This document shows positions 26,830-35,824 of a stretch of 64,000 nt of DNA, piece after piece; the first letter of the stretch is position 1, and every line of letters starts with the position of its first letter. The position numbers and the translations under genes were made by a program. Below the pieces are notes generated by a model. That model was not told where the DNA came from. It saw only the letters and a list, made by a program, of their open reading frames with translations, and did no database searches. Source of the DNA: RYN-230 sp963841695 (GTDB taxonomy: Bacteria > Actinomycetota > Actinomycetes > Streptosporangiales > Streptosporangiaceae). The DNA lies in assembly GCA_963841695.1 (NCBI GenBank), contig CAWJDQ010000002.1, positions 744,001-808,000 of the forward strand, read 5' to 3'.

Positions 26830-26965
26830 CGACCAGGCAGAAGGCAGCCCCGGGCCGATGGCCGCGCCCGCCGGGGACTAGGCGGAACGAGCCGCCGAAA
26901 TTCTCTCTGCCCAGGCCGCTAGCTAGCGGCAGGCTTCGCTGACTTCCCGGGTGATGGCTTTCCAC

Positions 26966-27011
26966 TTTCACAGGCGGGGACCGTCTCTTTTCACAGGCGG
27001 GGACCGTCTCT
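26966..27011. repeat. Perfect 23-bp tandem duplication
   Basis: The unit TTTCACAGGCGGGGACCGTC plus TCT occurs twice without a spacer (26966-26988 and 26989-27011). Because 23 is not a multiple of three, the duplication shifts any reading frame across it. It lies just before a short membrane-protein-like frame, so it may have broken the start of that gene. Confidence 0.9.
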
Positions 27012-27038
27012 GCCCCGCTGGTACCGGTCTTCTGCGGG

Positions 27039-27317
27039 GTGGCCATCGCGGTCAGCGGCTCCGGCTTGCTCGGGCTGGTCGTCGCGTTCGCGATCGTCGC
27101 CCAATTCGCCGCGCTCCCGTTCATCCTGCTGGTCCGCAGGCACACGCTGCCTATGGCGTCCTCATACTCCGCGTCATGGTCGGGAAGGGTCTCCCGGCTG
27201 TACTGGCTGCCGCGGGGAGGGATCGGGAACGGGCTTGACGCGCCGGCGTGGGCGCCGCTGGAGGATGTCGCCCGCGAAGTCTTGTTGCGGCACCCCGGCA
27301 CCGGCCCGGGCGGCTGA
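27039..27317 (+). CDS. Possible small membrane protein
   Basis: The frame gives a long hydrophobic run (SGSGLLGLVVAFAIVAQFAA, then LPFILLVRRHTLP), followed by about 45 polar residues. The frame remains open upstream to 26955 across the 23-bp duplication, and no ribosome site precedes the GTG at 27039. It could be the remnant of a slightly longer gene. I do not recognise a family. The hydrophobic-then-basic pattern is the only support. Confidence 0.3.
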   Translation: MAIAVSGSGLLGLVVAFAIVAQFAALPFILLVRRHTLPMASSYSASWSGRVSRLYWLPRGGIGNGLDAPAWAPLEDVAREVLLRHPGTGPGG

Positions 27318-27321
27318 CGCG

Positions 27322-27867
27322 TCATGCTTTCAGCCTGCCCGCGCCGGTCACGGACGCAGCGAAACTATCGAGCGCGTCCTGGAGCCGGGCCAGCGCCGCG
27401 CCGGCCGATTGCGCCTGGACGGCACCGAACGCATCCTTCGCCACGACGTCCGCGTGCCGCCGGACCAGCCTGGCGAATTGCCTGTCCGCCCGGTCCAGTT
27501 CGGCGACGGTGCAGCGGCCTGCTGCGGCCCAGGATCCGATCTCGTGCCGCAAGTTCTCACAAGCCCCGATGACCTGTGCATACTCCTCATCCCGGGCCAT
27601 GCAGAACTGCCGGATCATCTCCGGCTCTCCGCCTACGGCCTGGGCCAGCAGCAGCTGGGCCGAGCCGCCCATCGCCGTGATCTCGGCCCGCAGGCGTCGC
27701 AGCAGCCGTTCCGCGGCCGGCGAGGCCGGCAGCGCGGCCACCGAGCTGGCCAGGTATACCGCGCCCGCTGTCTTCAGCCGCCGCCAGACCGCGGCCCTCA
27801 GCCGCGTGGGCTCACCTGGCGCCCGGTAGGTGAGGATGTGCCACTCCTGGGAGCCGGTCACCGTCAC
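27322..27867 (-). CDS. ChrB N-terminal domain protein
   Basis: A 181-residue protein. It starts SQEWHILTYRAPGEPTRLRAAVWRRLKTAGAVYL, with the W-LLTYR-P and R--VWR-LK-GA-YL pattern of the ChrB N-terminal domain (chromate resistance regulators). It continues with LRRLRAEITAMGGSAQLLLA and a helical C-terminus. The ChrB C-terminal domain and a ChrA transporter are both absent here, so chromate resistance should not be assumed. It may be a stand-alone regulator. Confidence 0.7.
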   Translation of the reverse strand: MTVTGSQEWHILTYRAPGEPTRLRAAVWRRLKTAGAVYLASSVAALPASPAAERLLRRLRAEITAMGGSAQLLLAQAVGGEPEMIRQFCMARDEEYAQVIGACENLRHEIGSWAAAGRCTVAELDRADRQFARLVRRHADVVAKDAFGAVQAQSAGAALARLQDALDSFAASVTGAGRLKA

Positions 27868-27901
27868 GACCCTCCGCGGGCCGCAGCCCGCCAGTGCCGC
27901 A

Positions 27902-28171
27902 TCAGGGCCCGATCCGGGTCACGCCAGGCCCGAGCGCGCCGAGCAGCGTGCTGCACGGCCAGGCATCCTGCCTGCGCTCAGTCTGCTCGGCCGTTTCGGT
28001 GAGGCTGGCGGTCCGGTCGTCTGGCTGCCCGTGCCAGCGGGGACAGCAGTGATACAGCGGGCAATCGCTGGCCGCGGCGCGGCGCGGCGCGCATCTCGGC
28101 CGGGCCCCGGACCGGAACGCGCGCACCGCCCGCCACAGCAGCAGGACGTCGTCCTCGCTCACCCTGGCCAT
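27902..28171 (-). CDS. Possible small protein, 89 residues
   Basis: ATG at 28171 gives MARVSEDDVLLLWRAVRAFRSG, an amphipathic helix that looks like real protein, but the rest is Arg/Cys/Pro-rich and could be non-coding. It is 34 bp from the ChrB-like gene and on the same strand. The stretch from 28172 to 28516 beyond it holds nothing else I can support. Confidence 0.25.
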   Translation of the reverse strand: MARVSEDDVLLLWRAVRAFRSGARPRCAPRRAAASDCPLYHCCPRWHGQPDDRTASLTETAEQTERRQDAWPCSTLLGALGPGVTRIGP

Positions 28172-28516
28172 CAGCAACCTCTCACGTCGGTTACCAGAAA
28201 CCAGGGACCGTCAGCGGCCGCCGCCGCGTTCCGGGCGAGCCCCATCGCCAGGGCTGATTCTGGCCATCCGCCTGCCAGTGGTCAAGCCAGCACGCCTTGG
28301 CTCCCAGCCGCGTCGCGACGCCAGCGCCTGCGGGAGCAGGCGGTGCTGCTGACCGGAGGTTGGTCGCGCGAGGTGACCGTGCGCTCCTCGGCGGCCAGAT
28401 CGCTTAACCGGGGACGTATGACCTGGCATTTGGGCGATCTAAGCCTCTACTGGAACGACCCGCAATCATGATAATTCGAAATTGCAGAGAGAAACTCCCG
28501 GGAAAAAGGACTGACC

Positions 28517-29413
28517 ATGAGCACAATGGTTCCGGGTACCGGTCATCCGACAATTCCGCCGCCCAGCCTGCCGCCGGCCAAGCGCCCATGGCGGAAACGG
28601 CCGTGGCCACTGGCTGCAGTAGTAACGGCGGCGGCTGCCATCGTCACCCTGATCATCGTCAGTGTGCTGACCGCGATAGGAAGCAACACGGGCGTCAAGC
28701 CTGCCTCGCATGCGAGGTCCGCACCGCCGGCAGCCTCCCGGCCAGCCAGGCCAAGCCAGGTACCTACGCAGGCCAGCAGCACCGGGCCCGCCACACCTCC
28801 CCCCGCACACAGCCTGGCCGCGCAGGTAGGAGCGATCTATACGACGTTCAGTGCAACTGTCGGGAAGAACACGAACACGATTGCGGAAGCGGATACGGTA
28901 GGCCAGTTCGGCGCCTCGCTCGGCAAGCTGTTCCCATCGAACCCGGGACTGTCATCGACAGCGAACGGCCGGGATATCGGCGCCCTAATCGGGGACGGCG
29001 AGGCACTGGCGATTGCGCTCAACCAGGGTAGCACCGGCCAGGCATATGCCATCTGGATAGCCGGGATGACGAAGGTCGCCAACGACTTCGGGATCCCGCC
29101 CGCGACGTACGGCTCATCTCCGACGGCGCCAGCCATAGTCAGGCAGTTCTACCAGGAGATCAACAACCGCGACTTCGCAGATGCGTGGAACCTGGGCGGT
29201 GTTGACATCGCGGGCACTACCTACCGCAACTGGGTGGCCGGGTATGCCACGACTGCGCACGTCACTCTCCTCAGCGTGATTGCCGACAACGGCACCGTCG
29301 TCCATGTGCATTTCGTCTCGACACTGCAAAACGGCACCCTGAGGACTTATGGCGGAACATACACAGTGATAGACGGCGTGATCGTCTCAGCATCGATCTC
29401 CCAGCCAGGCTGA
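28517..29413 (+). CDS. Membrane-anchored hypothetical protein with NTF2-like C-terminus
   Basis: A 298-residue protein. A Pro-rich cytosolic tail (PPPSLPPAKRPWRKRPW) precedes one membrane helix (LAAVVTAAAAIVTLIIVSVL), then a Ser/Pro/Ala linker and an extracytoplasmic part. Residues 200-298 (IVRQFYQEINNRDFADAWNL, YRNWVAGYATTAHVTLL, closing beta strands) resemble the cystatin/NTF2-like folds of DUF4878-type lipoproteins. ATG 28517 follows AAAGGA. It is a common actinobacterial architecture whose function is unknown. Confidence 0.65.
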   Translation: MSTMVPGTGHPTIPPPSLPPAKRPWRKRPWPLAAVVTAAAAIVTLIIVSVLTAIGSNTGVKPASHARSAPPAASRPARPSQVPTQASSTGPATPPPAHSLAAQVGAIYTTFSATVGKNTNTIAEADTVGQFGASLGKLFPSNPGLSSTANGRDIGALIGDGEALAIALNQGSTGQAYAIWIAGMTKVANDFGIPPATYGSSPTAPAIVRQFYQEINNRDFADAWNLGGVDIAGTTYRNWVAGYATTAHVTLLSVIADNGTVVHVHFVSTLQNGTLRTYGGTYTVIDGVIVSASISQPG

Positions 29414-29433
29414 AGGTTTCGAGCTCACTATGC

Positions 29434-29961
29434 CTAAATGGGAAATGAGCTGCGACGTGGAACGACTCCGGACGACCGCAGATCGAGCAGCATGGTGTCG
29501 GCAAGTTCGCGGCTTTCGAGCACCCGGTAGCCCTCCGCGTAATAGAGCGCGGCGGCCGGGTTAGCACGTTCCACGCTCAGGCTGATGTGCTCCAGGCCGC
29601 GCTGCCGGGCCAGGCCGGCCAGTGCACGCAACAGCGCCCGCCCTACGCCGTGACCCCGCGAATCGGCCACGACACCGATCGCCAATTCGGGAATGTCGGC
29701 GCTCACGAAGCCGTAGGCCGGGTCGGCCTCGGTGAAGAACCGCAGCCATGCCGCGCCGACGGGCCGCCCGGTCTCTACGGCCACCGCGCCCAGATCGGTA
29801 GCCCGTGGCCATCCCTGGACGTAGCGCGCGACCGCCGGGTCGGCCAGCGTTTCTGCCCGGCTCCGGCCGAGGTGACTGGGCGTGTTCGCCGCCTCGACGA
29901 GCATGTCCTCCAGGAACGGCGCGTCACCGGCCCTCGCCGCGCGGATCACCACACCATCCAT
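29434..29961 (-). CDS. GNAT-family N-acetyltransferase
   Basis: About 175 residues from ATG 29961 (MDGVVIRAARAGDAPFLEDM), where homologous sequence begins. The acetyl-CoA loop is IGVVADSRGHGVGRALLRAL (Q/RxxGxG/A pattern), followed by HISLSVERANPAAALYYAEGYRV, the usual motif B. The acceptor substrate is not evident. It sits convergent with the preceding membrane protein gene. Confidence 0.85.
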   Translation of the reverse strand: MDGVVIRAARAGDAPFLEDMLVEAANTPSHLGRSRAETLADPAVARYVQGWPRATDLGAVAVETGRPVGAAWLRFFTEADPAYGFVSADIPELAIGVVADSRGHGVGRALLRALAGLARQRGLEHISLSVERANPAAALYYAEGYRVLESRELADTMLLDLRSSGVVPRRSSFPI

Positions 29962-30079
29962 GGCCGCGAGTATCGGACCCGCCTGCGGCCACGGCAACCG
30001 GGTGCGGCGGTCAGGATCCCGGTGCCGCGCACCCTAGGCCCGGCGTTCCGGTCAGGCGCGGGCATGAAAAACTGGCCCT

Positions 30080-31087
30080 ATGGATTACGCCCATCTTGGC
30101 CGTTCCGGTCTCCGCGTCAGCCGCCTGTGCCTGGGCACGATGAACTTCGGTCCCCTGACCCAGCCCGCGGATGCGCACGCGATCATGGACCGGGCGCACG
30201 ACCTTGGCATCAACTTCTTCGACACCGCGAACCGGTACGGCGGCGCGTTCAGCCCGCCTGGCCAGGTCGCCAACAACGACCAGTCGCATCCGGGCTGGAC
30301 CGAGGAGATCATCGGTGACTGGTTCGCGTCTGGCGGCGGGCGCCGCGAGCGCACCGTGCTGGCTACCAAGCTGTACGGGGCGATGGGTGACTGGCCCAAT
30401 GAGGACAGGCTTTCCGCGCTCAACATCCGGCGCGCGTGCGACGCCTCGCTGCGCCGCCTGCGGACCGACTACCTCGACCTGTACCAGATGCACCACGTTG
30501 ACCGGGATACGCCGTGGGACGAGATCTGGCAGGCGATGGAGGTCCTGGTCGCTCAGGGCAAGATCCTTTATGCCGGGTCGTCCAATTTCGCGGGCTGGCA
30601 TATCGCGCAGGCCAACGACGCCGCGGCGGCACGTGACTTCTTCGGCCTGGTCAGCGAGCAGTCCATCTACAACTTGATGACCCGCGACATTGAGCTTGAG
30701 GTCCTGCCCGCGGCGATCTCCTATGGCGTCGGCGTGATCCCCTGGTCCCCGCTGCACGGCGGCCTGCTCGGCGGAGTGCTCAAGAAGGAGCGCGAAGGGC
30801 GCCGCCGCCTGTCGGGCCGGGCGCAGGAGACCGTCGAGCGCAGCCGCGAGCAGATCGAGGCCTACGAGAACCTGTGCGATGAGATCGGCGAGGAACCGGG
30901 CAGCGTCGCGCTCGCCTGGCTGCTGCACCAGGACGGGGTAACCGGGCCGATCATCGGCCCGCGTACGGCCGGGCAACTGGAGGATGCACAGCGCGCGGTG
31001 TCACTCAAGCTCGAGGACAAGGTGCTGGAACGCCTCGACAGCATCTTTCCCGGCTACCGGCCAGCCCCGGAGAACTACGCCTGGTAG
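30080..31087 (+). CDS. Aldo/keto reductase
   Basis: A 335-residue TIM-barrel oxidoreductase. The catalytic tetrad is visible: Asp and Tyr in FFDTANRYGG, Lys in VLATKLYG, His in DLYQMHHVD. The NADPH-binding end has PIIGPRTAGQLEDA. The start YAHLGRSGLRVSRLCLGTMNFG is typical of the AKR11/13-like (YajO/Tas) group. It reduces aldehydes or ketones in the cytosol; the substrate is unknown. It is monocistronic in this context. Confidence 0.92.
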   Translation: MDYAHLGRSGLRVSRLCLGTMNFGPLTQPADAHAIMDRAHDLGINFFDTANRYGGAFSPPGQVANNDQSHPGWTEEIIGDWFASGGGRRERTVLATKLYGAMGDWPNEDRLSALNIRRACDASLRRLRTDYLDLYQMHHVDRDTPWDEIWQAMEVLVAQGKILYAGSSNFAGWHIAQANDAAAARDFFGLVSEQSIYNLMTRDIELEVLPAAISYGVGVIPWSPLHGGLLGGVLKKEREGRRRLSGRAQETVERSREQIEAYENLCDEIGEEPGSVALAWLLHQDGVTGPIIGPRTAGQLEDAQRAVSLKLEDKVLERLDSIFPGYRPAPENYAW

Positions 31088-31133
31088 CAGGGACGCTCAG
31101 CCACACGGCCGCCGGGCAAGCCGAAGCCGGTCT

Positions 31134-31785
31134 TCACGCGCCGACCGCGGGGCGCGCGTCTGGCTGATTCAGGGCTGGCCTACCGCTGAGCCTGGTACCT
31201 TTCCGGGCGGCCCGGCGGCAGGACGCGACCACCGCTAGCGGCCACAGCGCCTGCGCGGCGCCAAAGACGCGCTCGGCCAGGCGCCTGCCCGCCCCCGGTG
31301 ATCAGCTCCGTGCCGAACCAGGCCAGCAGGGCCAGCAGCACCGCCACGGCAGCGGCGGATACGCCCGGCCGCAGAGCCCACGGCACCGAGGGCCCGCGCC
31401 GCCATGCCCCCGCCGGCCAGGCCACCAGAGCGGCGCACCCTAGGGCGGCCCAGATCATGTGCGGCAGCGGAAAGCTGGTCCCGGGCTGCTCCGGGTTCGC
31501 CGCCACCAGCAGGCCCGCCACGGCCCCGGCCATCAGGATCAGCCGCCCCGCCGCTCTGGCCGGGCGGAGCGCAAGCCCGGTCACGAAATCGCAGGCACCC
31601 ACCACCAGGAATGTCAGCGTCATCACCCACCGGTCGGCCGCGCCCGGCGCGGCCAGCGCGCTGACTGTCTGGGCCACGGGGTCAAAGGGCCGCCCCTGCA
31701 GCCCGGCGGCCAGCGTCCATCCGGTCACCATCAGTACCGGGGCCGCGGCCGACGAGATCACGCCCCACCACGGCACACCCCGCAC
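31134..31785 (-). CDS. DUF998 membrane protein, frameshifted near the 3' end
   Basis: The gene begins MRGVPWWGVISSAAAPVLMVTG and has about six helices, with the DUF998 feature FDPVAQTVSALAAPGAADRWVM. One extra C near 31288 shifts the frame after ITGGGQA. Restored, it reads LAERVFGAAQALWPLAVVAS (the last helix) and stops at 31134. Read as is, it ends at 31180 with an Arg-rich tail. The function of DUF998 is unknown. A second DUF998 gene lies at 51608-52345. Confidence 0.72.
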
Positions 31786-31830
31786 ACCACCACCGTAACC
31801 GCAGGGTGCGCACAGCTCCAGCCGCCGGCC

Positions 31831-32289
31831 TCACTCGCCGACGAGACGCAGGATGCCTGTTACCACGTCGTGGAGTGGCACGGCTGTTGAGATCTCGTGA
31901 TCGGCTGCCTGCCGTAGCAAAGGCTCGATGTTCTGGGTGTCGCTGATGACGCGGTTGAGGTCGCCGGGCGCCTTGCCGTACGGGTTGCTGGTCCGGGCTC
32001 CCAGTCGCTGCAGCATGGTCTTGATCGGCGCGCTGAGCAGGATGATGCGATCGAACTGCGGATGGAACCGGACCTGGTTTTCCTCGCAGCCGGCCAGGAA
32101 CAGCACGTCGGCGTCTTCCGTGGCCAGGAGGGCAGCGATGGCATCCTCCCGCCATCTTTGGCGGCCGTCCGGCAGCGGCTCGCACCAGCCGTCGTCCGTG
32201 TCGATGGCCTTGTATCCAAGGTCTGCCAGTGCGCGGATAACGCTCGACTTGCCGGTTCCTGACATTCCGGTCAGCAGGATCCGCTTCAT
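31831..32289 (-). CDS. P-loop kinase-like ATPase (shikimate/adenylate kinase-like)
   Basis: A 152-residue nucleoside-kinase-type P-loop protein. Walker A is LLTGMSGTGKSS and DTDDGW resembles the substrate-binding acidic motif. VLFLAGCEENQVRF and RIILLSAPIKTMLQRL are the strands and helix before an LID-like region with Arg. It is close to short AAA proteins of actinobacteria with no proven substrate. A second P-loop protein lies 48 bp upstream on the same strand, so the two may act together. Confidence 0.75.
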   Translation of the reverse strand: MKRILLTGMSGTGKSSVIRALADLGYKAIDTDDGWCEPLPDGRQRWREDAIAALLATEDADVLFLAGCEENQVRFHPQFDRIILLSAPIKTMLQRLGARTSNPYGKAPGDLNRVISDTQNIEPLLRQAADHEISTAVPLHDVVTGILRLVGE

Positions 32290-32336
32290 CCTCAGCAGCC
32301 TACGAGCGGTATGTGTGCGAGGGGGTTATCCGCGGC

Positions 32337-32855
32337 CTAGAGCCATCTGAGGAAGGTCATCACATCCCGCGCTACGACGCCGAGGGGACGGTCGTTACTG
32401 ATGGCCACATCCTCGACGCCAGTGCCTGCCGAGGCCGCGATCGATGATGCCGCCTCGCGCAGATCGTCGCGGCGGCCGCTGCTTACATCAACCGCCAGCC
32501 GCCGTTCGATAACCGGCAGCGGAACCGTCAGGCGGGCGACCCGCAGTGGCAGTCCCAGCGCGTCCCGCACAGCCTGTACCTCGCCGGGACTGCGGACAAA
32601 GTAGGCGAGCACGAAGACCCCGATCCCGGCCCGCCGGTAGTTCGCCGCTACCGCTGCCAGGTTCTGCAGCATCAACCCAAATTCGGACACGCGATCATCG
32701 GCGCCTGTGCCTGCCCAGCTCAGATAGTCCAGGTCGAGCAGCGCGTACCGTTCGCCTCGCTGCTCGAGCAGATAGGCGATCTCCTCGGCGACCGAACTCT
32801 TGCCCGACCCGTAGACCCCGGTGAGCAGGACACCCTCGGCCCTGTGCGCGTTCAC
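32337..32855 (-). CDS. P-loop kinase-like ATPase
   Basis: A 172-residue protein starting GTG at 32855. Walker A is LLTGVYGSGKSSVAEE, followed by LLDLDYLSWAG in the place of the acidic substrate motif. The helix QAVRDALGLPLRVARLTVPL and the basic lid RRLAVDVSSGRRDDL follow. It resembles APS-kinase/AAA-33-type proteins but I cannot name the substrate. It probably forms an operon with the next P-loop gene. Confidence 0.72.
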   Translation of the reverse strand: MNAHRAEGVLLTGVYGSGKSSVAEEIAYLLEQRGERYALLDLDYLSWAGTGADDRVSEFGLMLQNLAAVAANYRRAGIGVFVLAYFVRSPGEVQAVRDALGLPLRVARLTVPLPVIERRLAVDVSSGRRDDLREAASSIAASAGTGVEDVAISNDRPLGVVARDVMTFLRWL

Positions 32856-33172
32856 CCGCCAAGATTAGGCCGACGGCAGCCAGACCTCACCGTGCCCACC
32901 GCGGCACCCATGAGGGCCGCCACCGTCGAGAGGGCATGGGGTTTTAACCCGGTGACTTGAATGGTGTCGCCGGGCTGGGCCTGACTGTTCTTCGGGATCT
33001 TTCCCGCAGCTGCCCCGGGCAGGCTCCAAGGTGCGGGCAGCGGTCGAAGGACCCGCGCCTTCTGATGCTGTCGCTCCAGCACGACGGCTCATGACCACGA
33101 GCCACCACGCGCGGCGCGGCTATGACAGTGCGTCGGGAGTTTTCTCGCTGACTCCGCCCCTGGTCCGCGCGC
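32856..33172. other. Intergenic stretch without a supportable gene
   Basis: About 320 bp between two minus-strand genes. Frames on both strands are short, Arg/Ser-rich and without ribosome sites. I see no strong hairpin or repeat. Confidence 0.5.
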
Positions 33173-33625
33173 TCAGCAAGGAGCCATCGTTTCAAGCTTC
33201 TCGACGTAGGCATCCGGCAGCCTGCGCTCATGCGCGGCCGCGATCAGACGGTCGAGGTACTGGCGGGACGGTAGGACCTGTGCTGGCTCTTTGACACGGA
33301 CGGTGTAGACCACCGCCCCCTGACCTTGGCCGCCTGCCTCCAGCAGAACAGGGCACGCGACCCGTGTGTACGCCCAGCCGTATCCTTCCTTCCGGTCGAT
33401 CGCTGTGAGCTCGTCGTCCTCGATCTCATACAACGCTCCCCAGACGGTTTCGTCCCGTGCGGGGATGACGTCGGCGACACCTGTTCCGGTCCTGATTGAC
33501 CTGCGGGTGAACGCAAGCCGGTAACCGTCCAGACGCGCCACACCCAGGAAGCGGCTCCTCGGGCACAGGCCCTCCATAACCTCAGCGGCCATGTTGCTTC
33601 CATAGGCAAAATATTTGATTGTCAT
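33173..33625 (-). CDS. Gamma-glutamylcyclotransferase/AIG2-like protein
   Basis: A 150-residue protein starting TIKYFAYGSNMAAEVM, the YGSN substrate loop of the family. LDGYRLAFTRRSIRTGTGVADVIPA and VWGALYEIEDDEL follow. The catalytic Glu is in AIDRKEGYGWAYTRV. It may cyclise gamma-glutamyl peptides or a related amide. Its ATG overlaps the stop of the reconstructed upstream membrane-anchored gene as ATGA, implying coupling. Confidence 0.85.
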   Translation of the reverse strand: MTIKYFAYGSNMAAEVMEGLCPRSRFLGVARLDGYRLAFTRRSIRTGTGVADVIPARDETVWGALYEIEDDELTAIDRKEGYGWAYTRVACPVLLEAGGQGQGAVVYTVRVKEPAQVLPSRQYLDRLIAAAHERRLPDAYVEKLETMAPC

Positions 33626-34082
33626 GGAACCGCCGCCGTGTGTATGTCCTCGGCTCTCGCGATAGCACCGGTGAAAACGTTGCGTGATCCACTGAAATAG
33701 TCGTACGCGTAGATGGTGACACTCACAAGAGAGTTATTGCCCAGCGCCATGAGCTCGCTGAGGCGAATCTTGCCAGTGCGCGCTTCCGACTGGCGTTCAG
33801 GAGGGAGCTTACGGGCCTGAAAGCCGGTTACTTTGGTATTGAACGTTACTACGCGTGGGCCGAGGAAGGTTAGCGACGGCCGGAGTTCCCGACATTGAAC
33901 TGATATGACCAGACGCCGTCGTGACGCTTGATCTCCACCAGCTTGAGCGGACCGCCGACCTGTCCGCGGGGATCATAGGCTTCAAGCTTCGGGGTGAGGA
34001 TCTTGATGGTCAGGCCCCAGAACCCAGCCGTCAGCAGGACTGACAGCACGAACCCGATCAAGATACCTGCCCAAAATTCCAT
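33622..34082 (-). CDS. Membrane-anchored hypothetical protein, frameshifted, coupled to the cyclotransferase
   Basis: The first frame gives MEFWAGILIGFVLSVLLTAG, one helix, then KLVEIKRHDGVWSYQFNVGNS, and stops at 33870. A single-base loss near 33880 hides the rest. The next frame continues PSLTFLGPRVVTFNTKVTGF and, further on, LSELMALGNNSLVSVTIYAY, ending TAAVP with TGA overlapping the next ATG. The restored protein of about 153 residues has an N-terminal anchor and a beta-rich extracytoplasmic or cytoplasmic domain. I do not recognise a family. The precise ATGA junction supports the reconstruction. Confidence 0.55.
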
Positions 34083-34191
34083 AACCCCTCCAGCGAGTCG
34101 CCCGACCTAATCTGGCCCGTCGCAGTTCCACGACTATCACCCGGTCTTTACGGTCACCCAGACCATCACCTGGCGCCCGCGCGCATCCGAT

Positions 34192-34226
34192 AGCCCCGGA
34201 CGGCGGCACCGCCGCCGTCCGGGGCT
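34192..34226. terminator. Perfect 16-bp hairpin, likely bidirectional terminator
   Basis: AGCCCCGGACGGCGGC is followed by a 3-nt loop and its exact complement. It lies between two minus-strand genes (34360-34842 and 33622-34082). No U-tract follows on either side, as is usual for high-GC actinobacterial terminators. Confidence 0.6.
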
Positions 34227-34359
34227 GGCACACGCACGGAACGCGGCAGATGAGGACGTTCCCGGGACCGTGCTTGCCTGCTTTACGAGTGCCCAGTCAT
34301 AAAACGCATAACGATAGGAAGCCTGTCCGTTAAGCCCAGCTACATTTCCTCAGCCAAGC

Positions 34360-34842
34360 TTAACCGGATTCCTGGATAGTGTCATAGAGAAGCGGAAGGG
34401 CCCGAGGATCTGCCCTGCCCTCTAGGACGGAGCACCATGCCTGAGCTGCTTCCTTGCCCAACCGGGCGTTGTGCGGATTAACTGCGCGGATGACCAGCGA
34501 CTCTATCCACGCGAACGCGTAGCCGATCCCCATCGGCAGATTGGTGAGCACGTTGTTTAGCTTGGCTGGGAGAACTTCGGTCTTAGTGATACCGGTGAAG
34601 AAGATGATCTGGCGGACTCCGCCAATCGTCAGCACGATGCTGCGATCACTCGCGTCGTGCAGCCGCAGCGCCTTAGCGACAATAAAGCCAGGCGACGCAG
34701 CGCGAGGCGGCCCCAGATCGCTGAGACGGCCATCCAGTGTCTCGACAGCATACAGCCTCACCGCCCACGCCTCGATGTCGTCTGCTCGCACAAGCGATTT
34801 ACGCAGATTTTCATTCGCGAAGAGAGGATCAAGATCTGACAT
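34360..34842 (-). CDS. Hypothetical protein, 160 residues
   Basis: A soluble protein beginning MSDLDPLFANENLRKSLVRA with a central VLTIGGVRQIIFFTGITKTE and a helical C-terminus ending in LYDTIQESG. No family is recognised. GC is lower than in surrounding genes, and the perfect hairpin lies just downstream. Both suggest an independent, perhaps acquired, transcription unit. Confidence 0.6.
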   Translation of the reverse strand: MSDLDPLFANENLRKSLVRADDIEAWAVRLYAVETLDGRLSDLGPPRAASPGFIVAKALRLHDASDRSIVLTIGGVRQIIFFTGITKTEVLPAKLNNVLTNLPMGIGYAFAWIESLVIRAVNPHNARLGKEAAQAWCSVLEGRADPRALPLLYDTIQESG

Positions 34843-34917
34843 TAAAAGAACTCCTGGGTAGCAATCTGCCAGATAGCGGCAGCCGAGGAGGAGTTGACGC
34901 TGGCAACCTATCTTCGC

Positions 34918-35301
34918 TCAGCGGGACCTGTCCAGCAGGCAGTTGGTCTTACGTCCAGTGGACACATCTGCGGCAGGAAAACCCACGCTGCCGGCGGCAG
35001 ATGGGGACGTTTGACGGGCGGTGATTGATCCAGCAGGAACTAACCGGGGCCTGCCTTTCCGCGCTGGCCGGAAGCGGTATCCCGCCCCCGAGCCGGCCGC
35101 CGCAGCCGGAACGGCTGCGCTCGTAGCCTTGTCCCAGGTCAGCGACTCTACTGGGCCGTTGAACCAGTGGTCACATGGGCAACGGATTCGGGCGCTTTCC
35201 AGCGGCCCATCCGATGACCAGACGGCATGCAGGTGCTCCACCCCAGCCGGAAGCCCGCATCTCACCACTCCATGCTCATCCATGTATGCCGGGCAGTCCA
35301 T
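34918..35301 (-). CDS. Conserved hypothetical protein, His/Cys-rich N-terminus
   Basis: From ATG 35301 it reads MDCPAYMDEHGVVRCGLPA, ...LESARIRCPCDHWFNGPVES, a pattern I associate with small actinomycete proteins carrying possible metal-binding Cys/His. After about residue 65 the sequence becomes low-complexity and may not be native, so the true end could be earlier or frameshifted. No function assigned. Confidence 0.45.
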   Translation of the reverse strand: MDCPAYMDEHGVVRCGLPAGVEHLHAVWSSDGPLESARIRCPCDHWFNGPVESLTWDKATSAAVPAAAAGSGAGYRFRPARKGRPRLVPAGSITARQTSPSAAGSVGFPAADVSTGRKTNCLLDRSR

Positions 35302-35824
35302 GAAGATCGTGCCGGTATCCACTGCTCCCCCTGTTCAGTCGATGCCCGCTGCGGCGCGCGGGACGGGCACCTGGCAGCAGCACGCCCCCGCAGTTGGCCG
35401 GGCACCTGCCGGACCACATGCCGCGGGCCGCAACGGGTCCTTTGCCGGGAAAGAGCATTCACCGGCGCATCTGATACACCCACGTCGCTCCCGCCTGGCT
35501 GGCAGGCACCGGCGCTGGGCAGCACTGCGGGCCAGCAGAGTCCGCGTCAAGCGTTCCCCGGGTGGCGGCACCCGCACTCCCAACCGCAGCAACCATCTTG
35601 ACCAGAGGCGGAACGCTTTACGCGGCAGATTCGCATGCCGGCCGCCTGTGCTGGACTGGGGTGGGGTGCGAGGATGGCCAGCGGCTCCCGGCGCCTGGCG
35701 CCTGGCTGCCGGCCAGTTGGCAGGCCCGGCCTGTGCCGGCTGAATACCTGGCCGAACCCGGGCCGGCGAGAGTCTGGCCGGCTCAGGGGGGTACCACAAT
35801 TCTCTACTTCACTGCAATGACGGC
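35302..35824. other. Intergenic stretch without a supportable gene
   Basis: About 520 bp. Overlapping frames occur on both strands but none has a credible ribosome site, family motif or consistent composition. A GGGTGGCGGCACCCGCACTC stretch near 35560 faintly recalls the arms of a tRNA, but no cloverleaf can be drawn. Confidence 0.4.

Noticed and set aside
27322..27867. Chromate resistance locus
   Set aside because: Only the ChrB N-terminal domain is present; no ChrA transporter or ChrB C-terminal domain.
35540..35620. Possible tRNA or tRNA fragment
   Set aside because: Short stretches recall tRNA arms but no acceptor stem, anticodon loop or canonical T-loop can be drawn on either strand.
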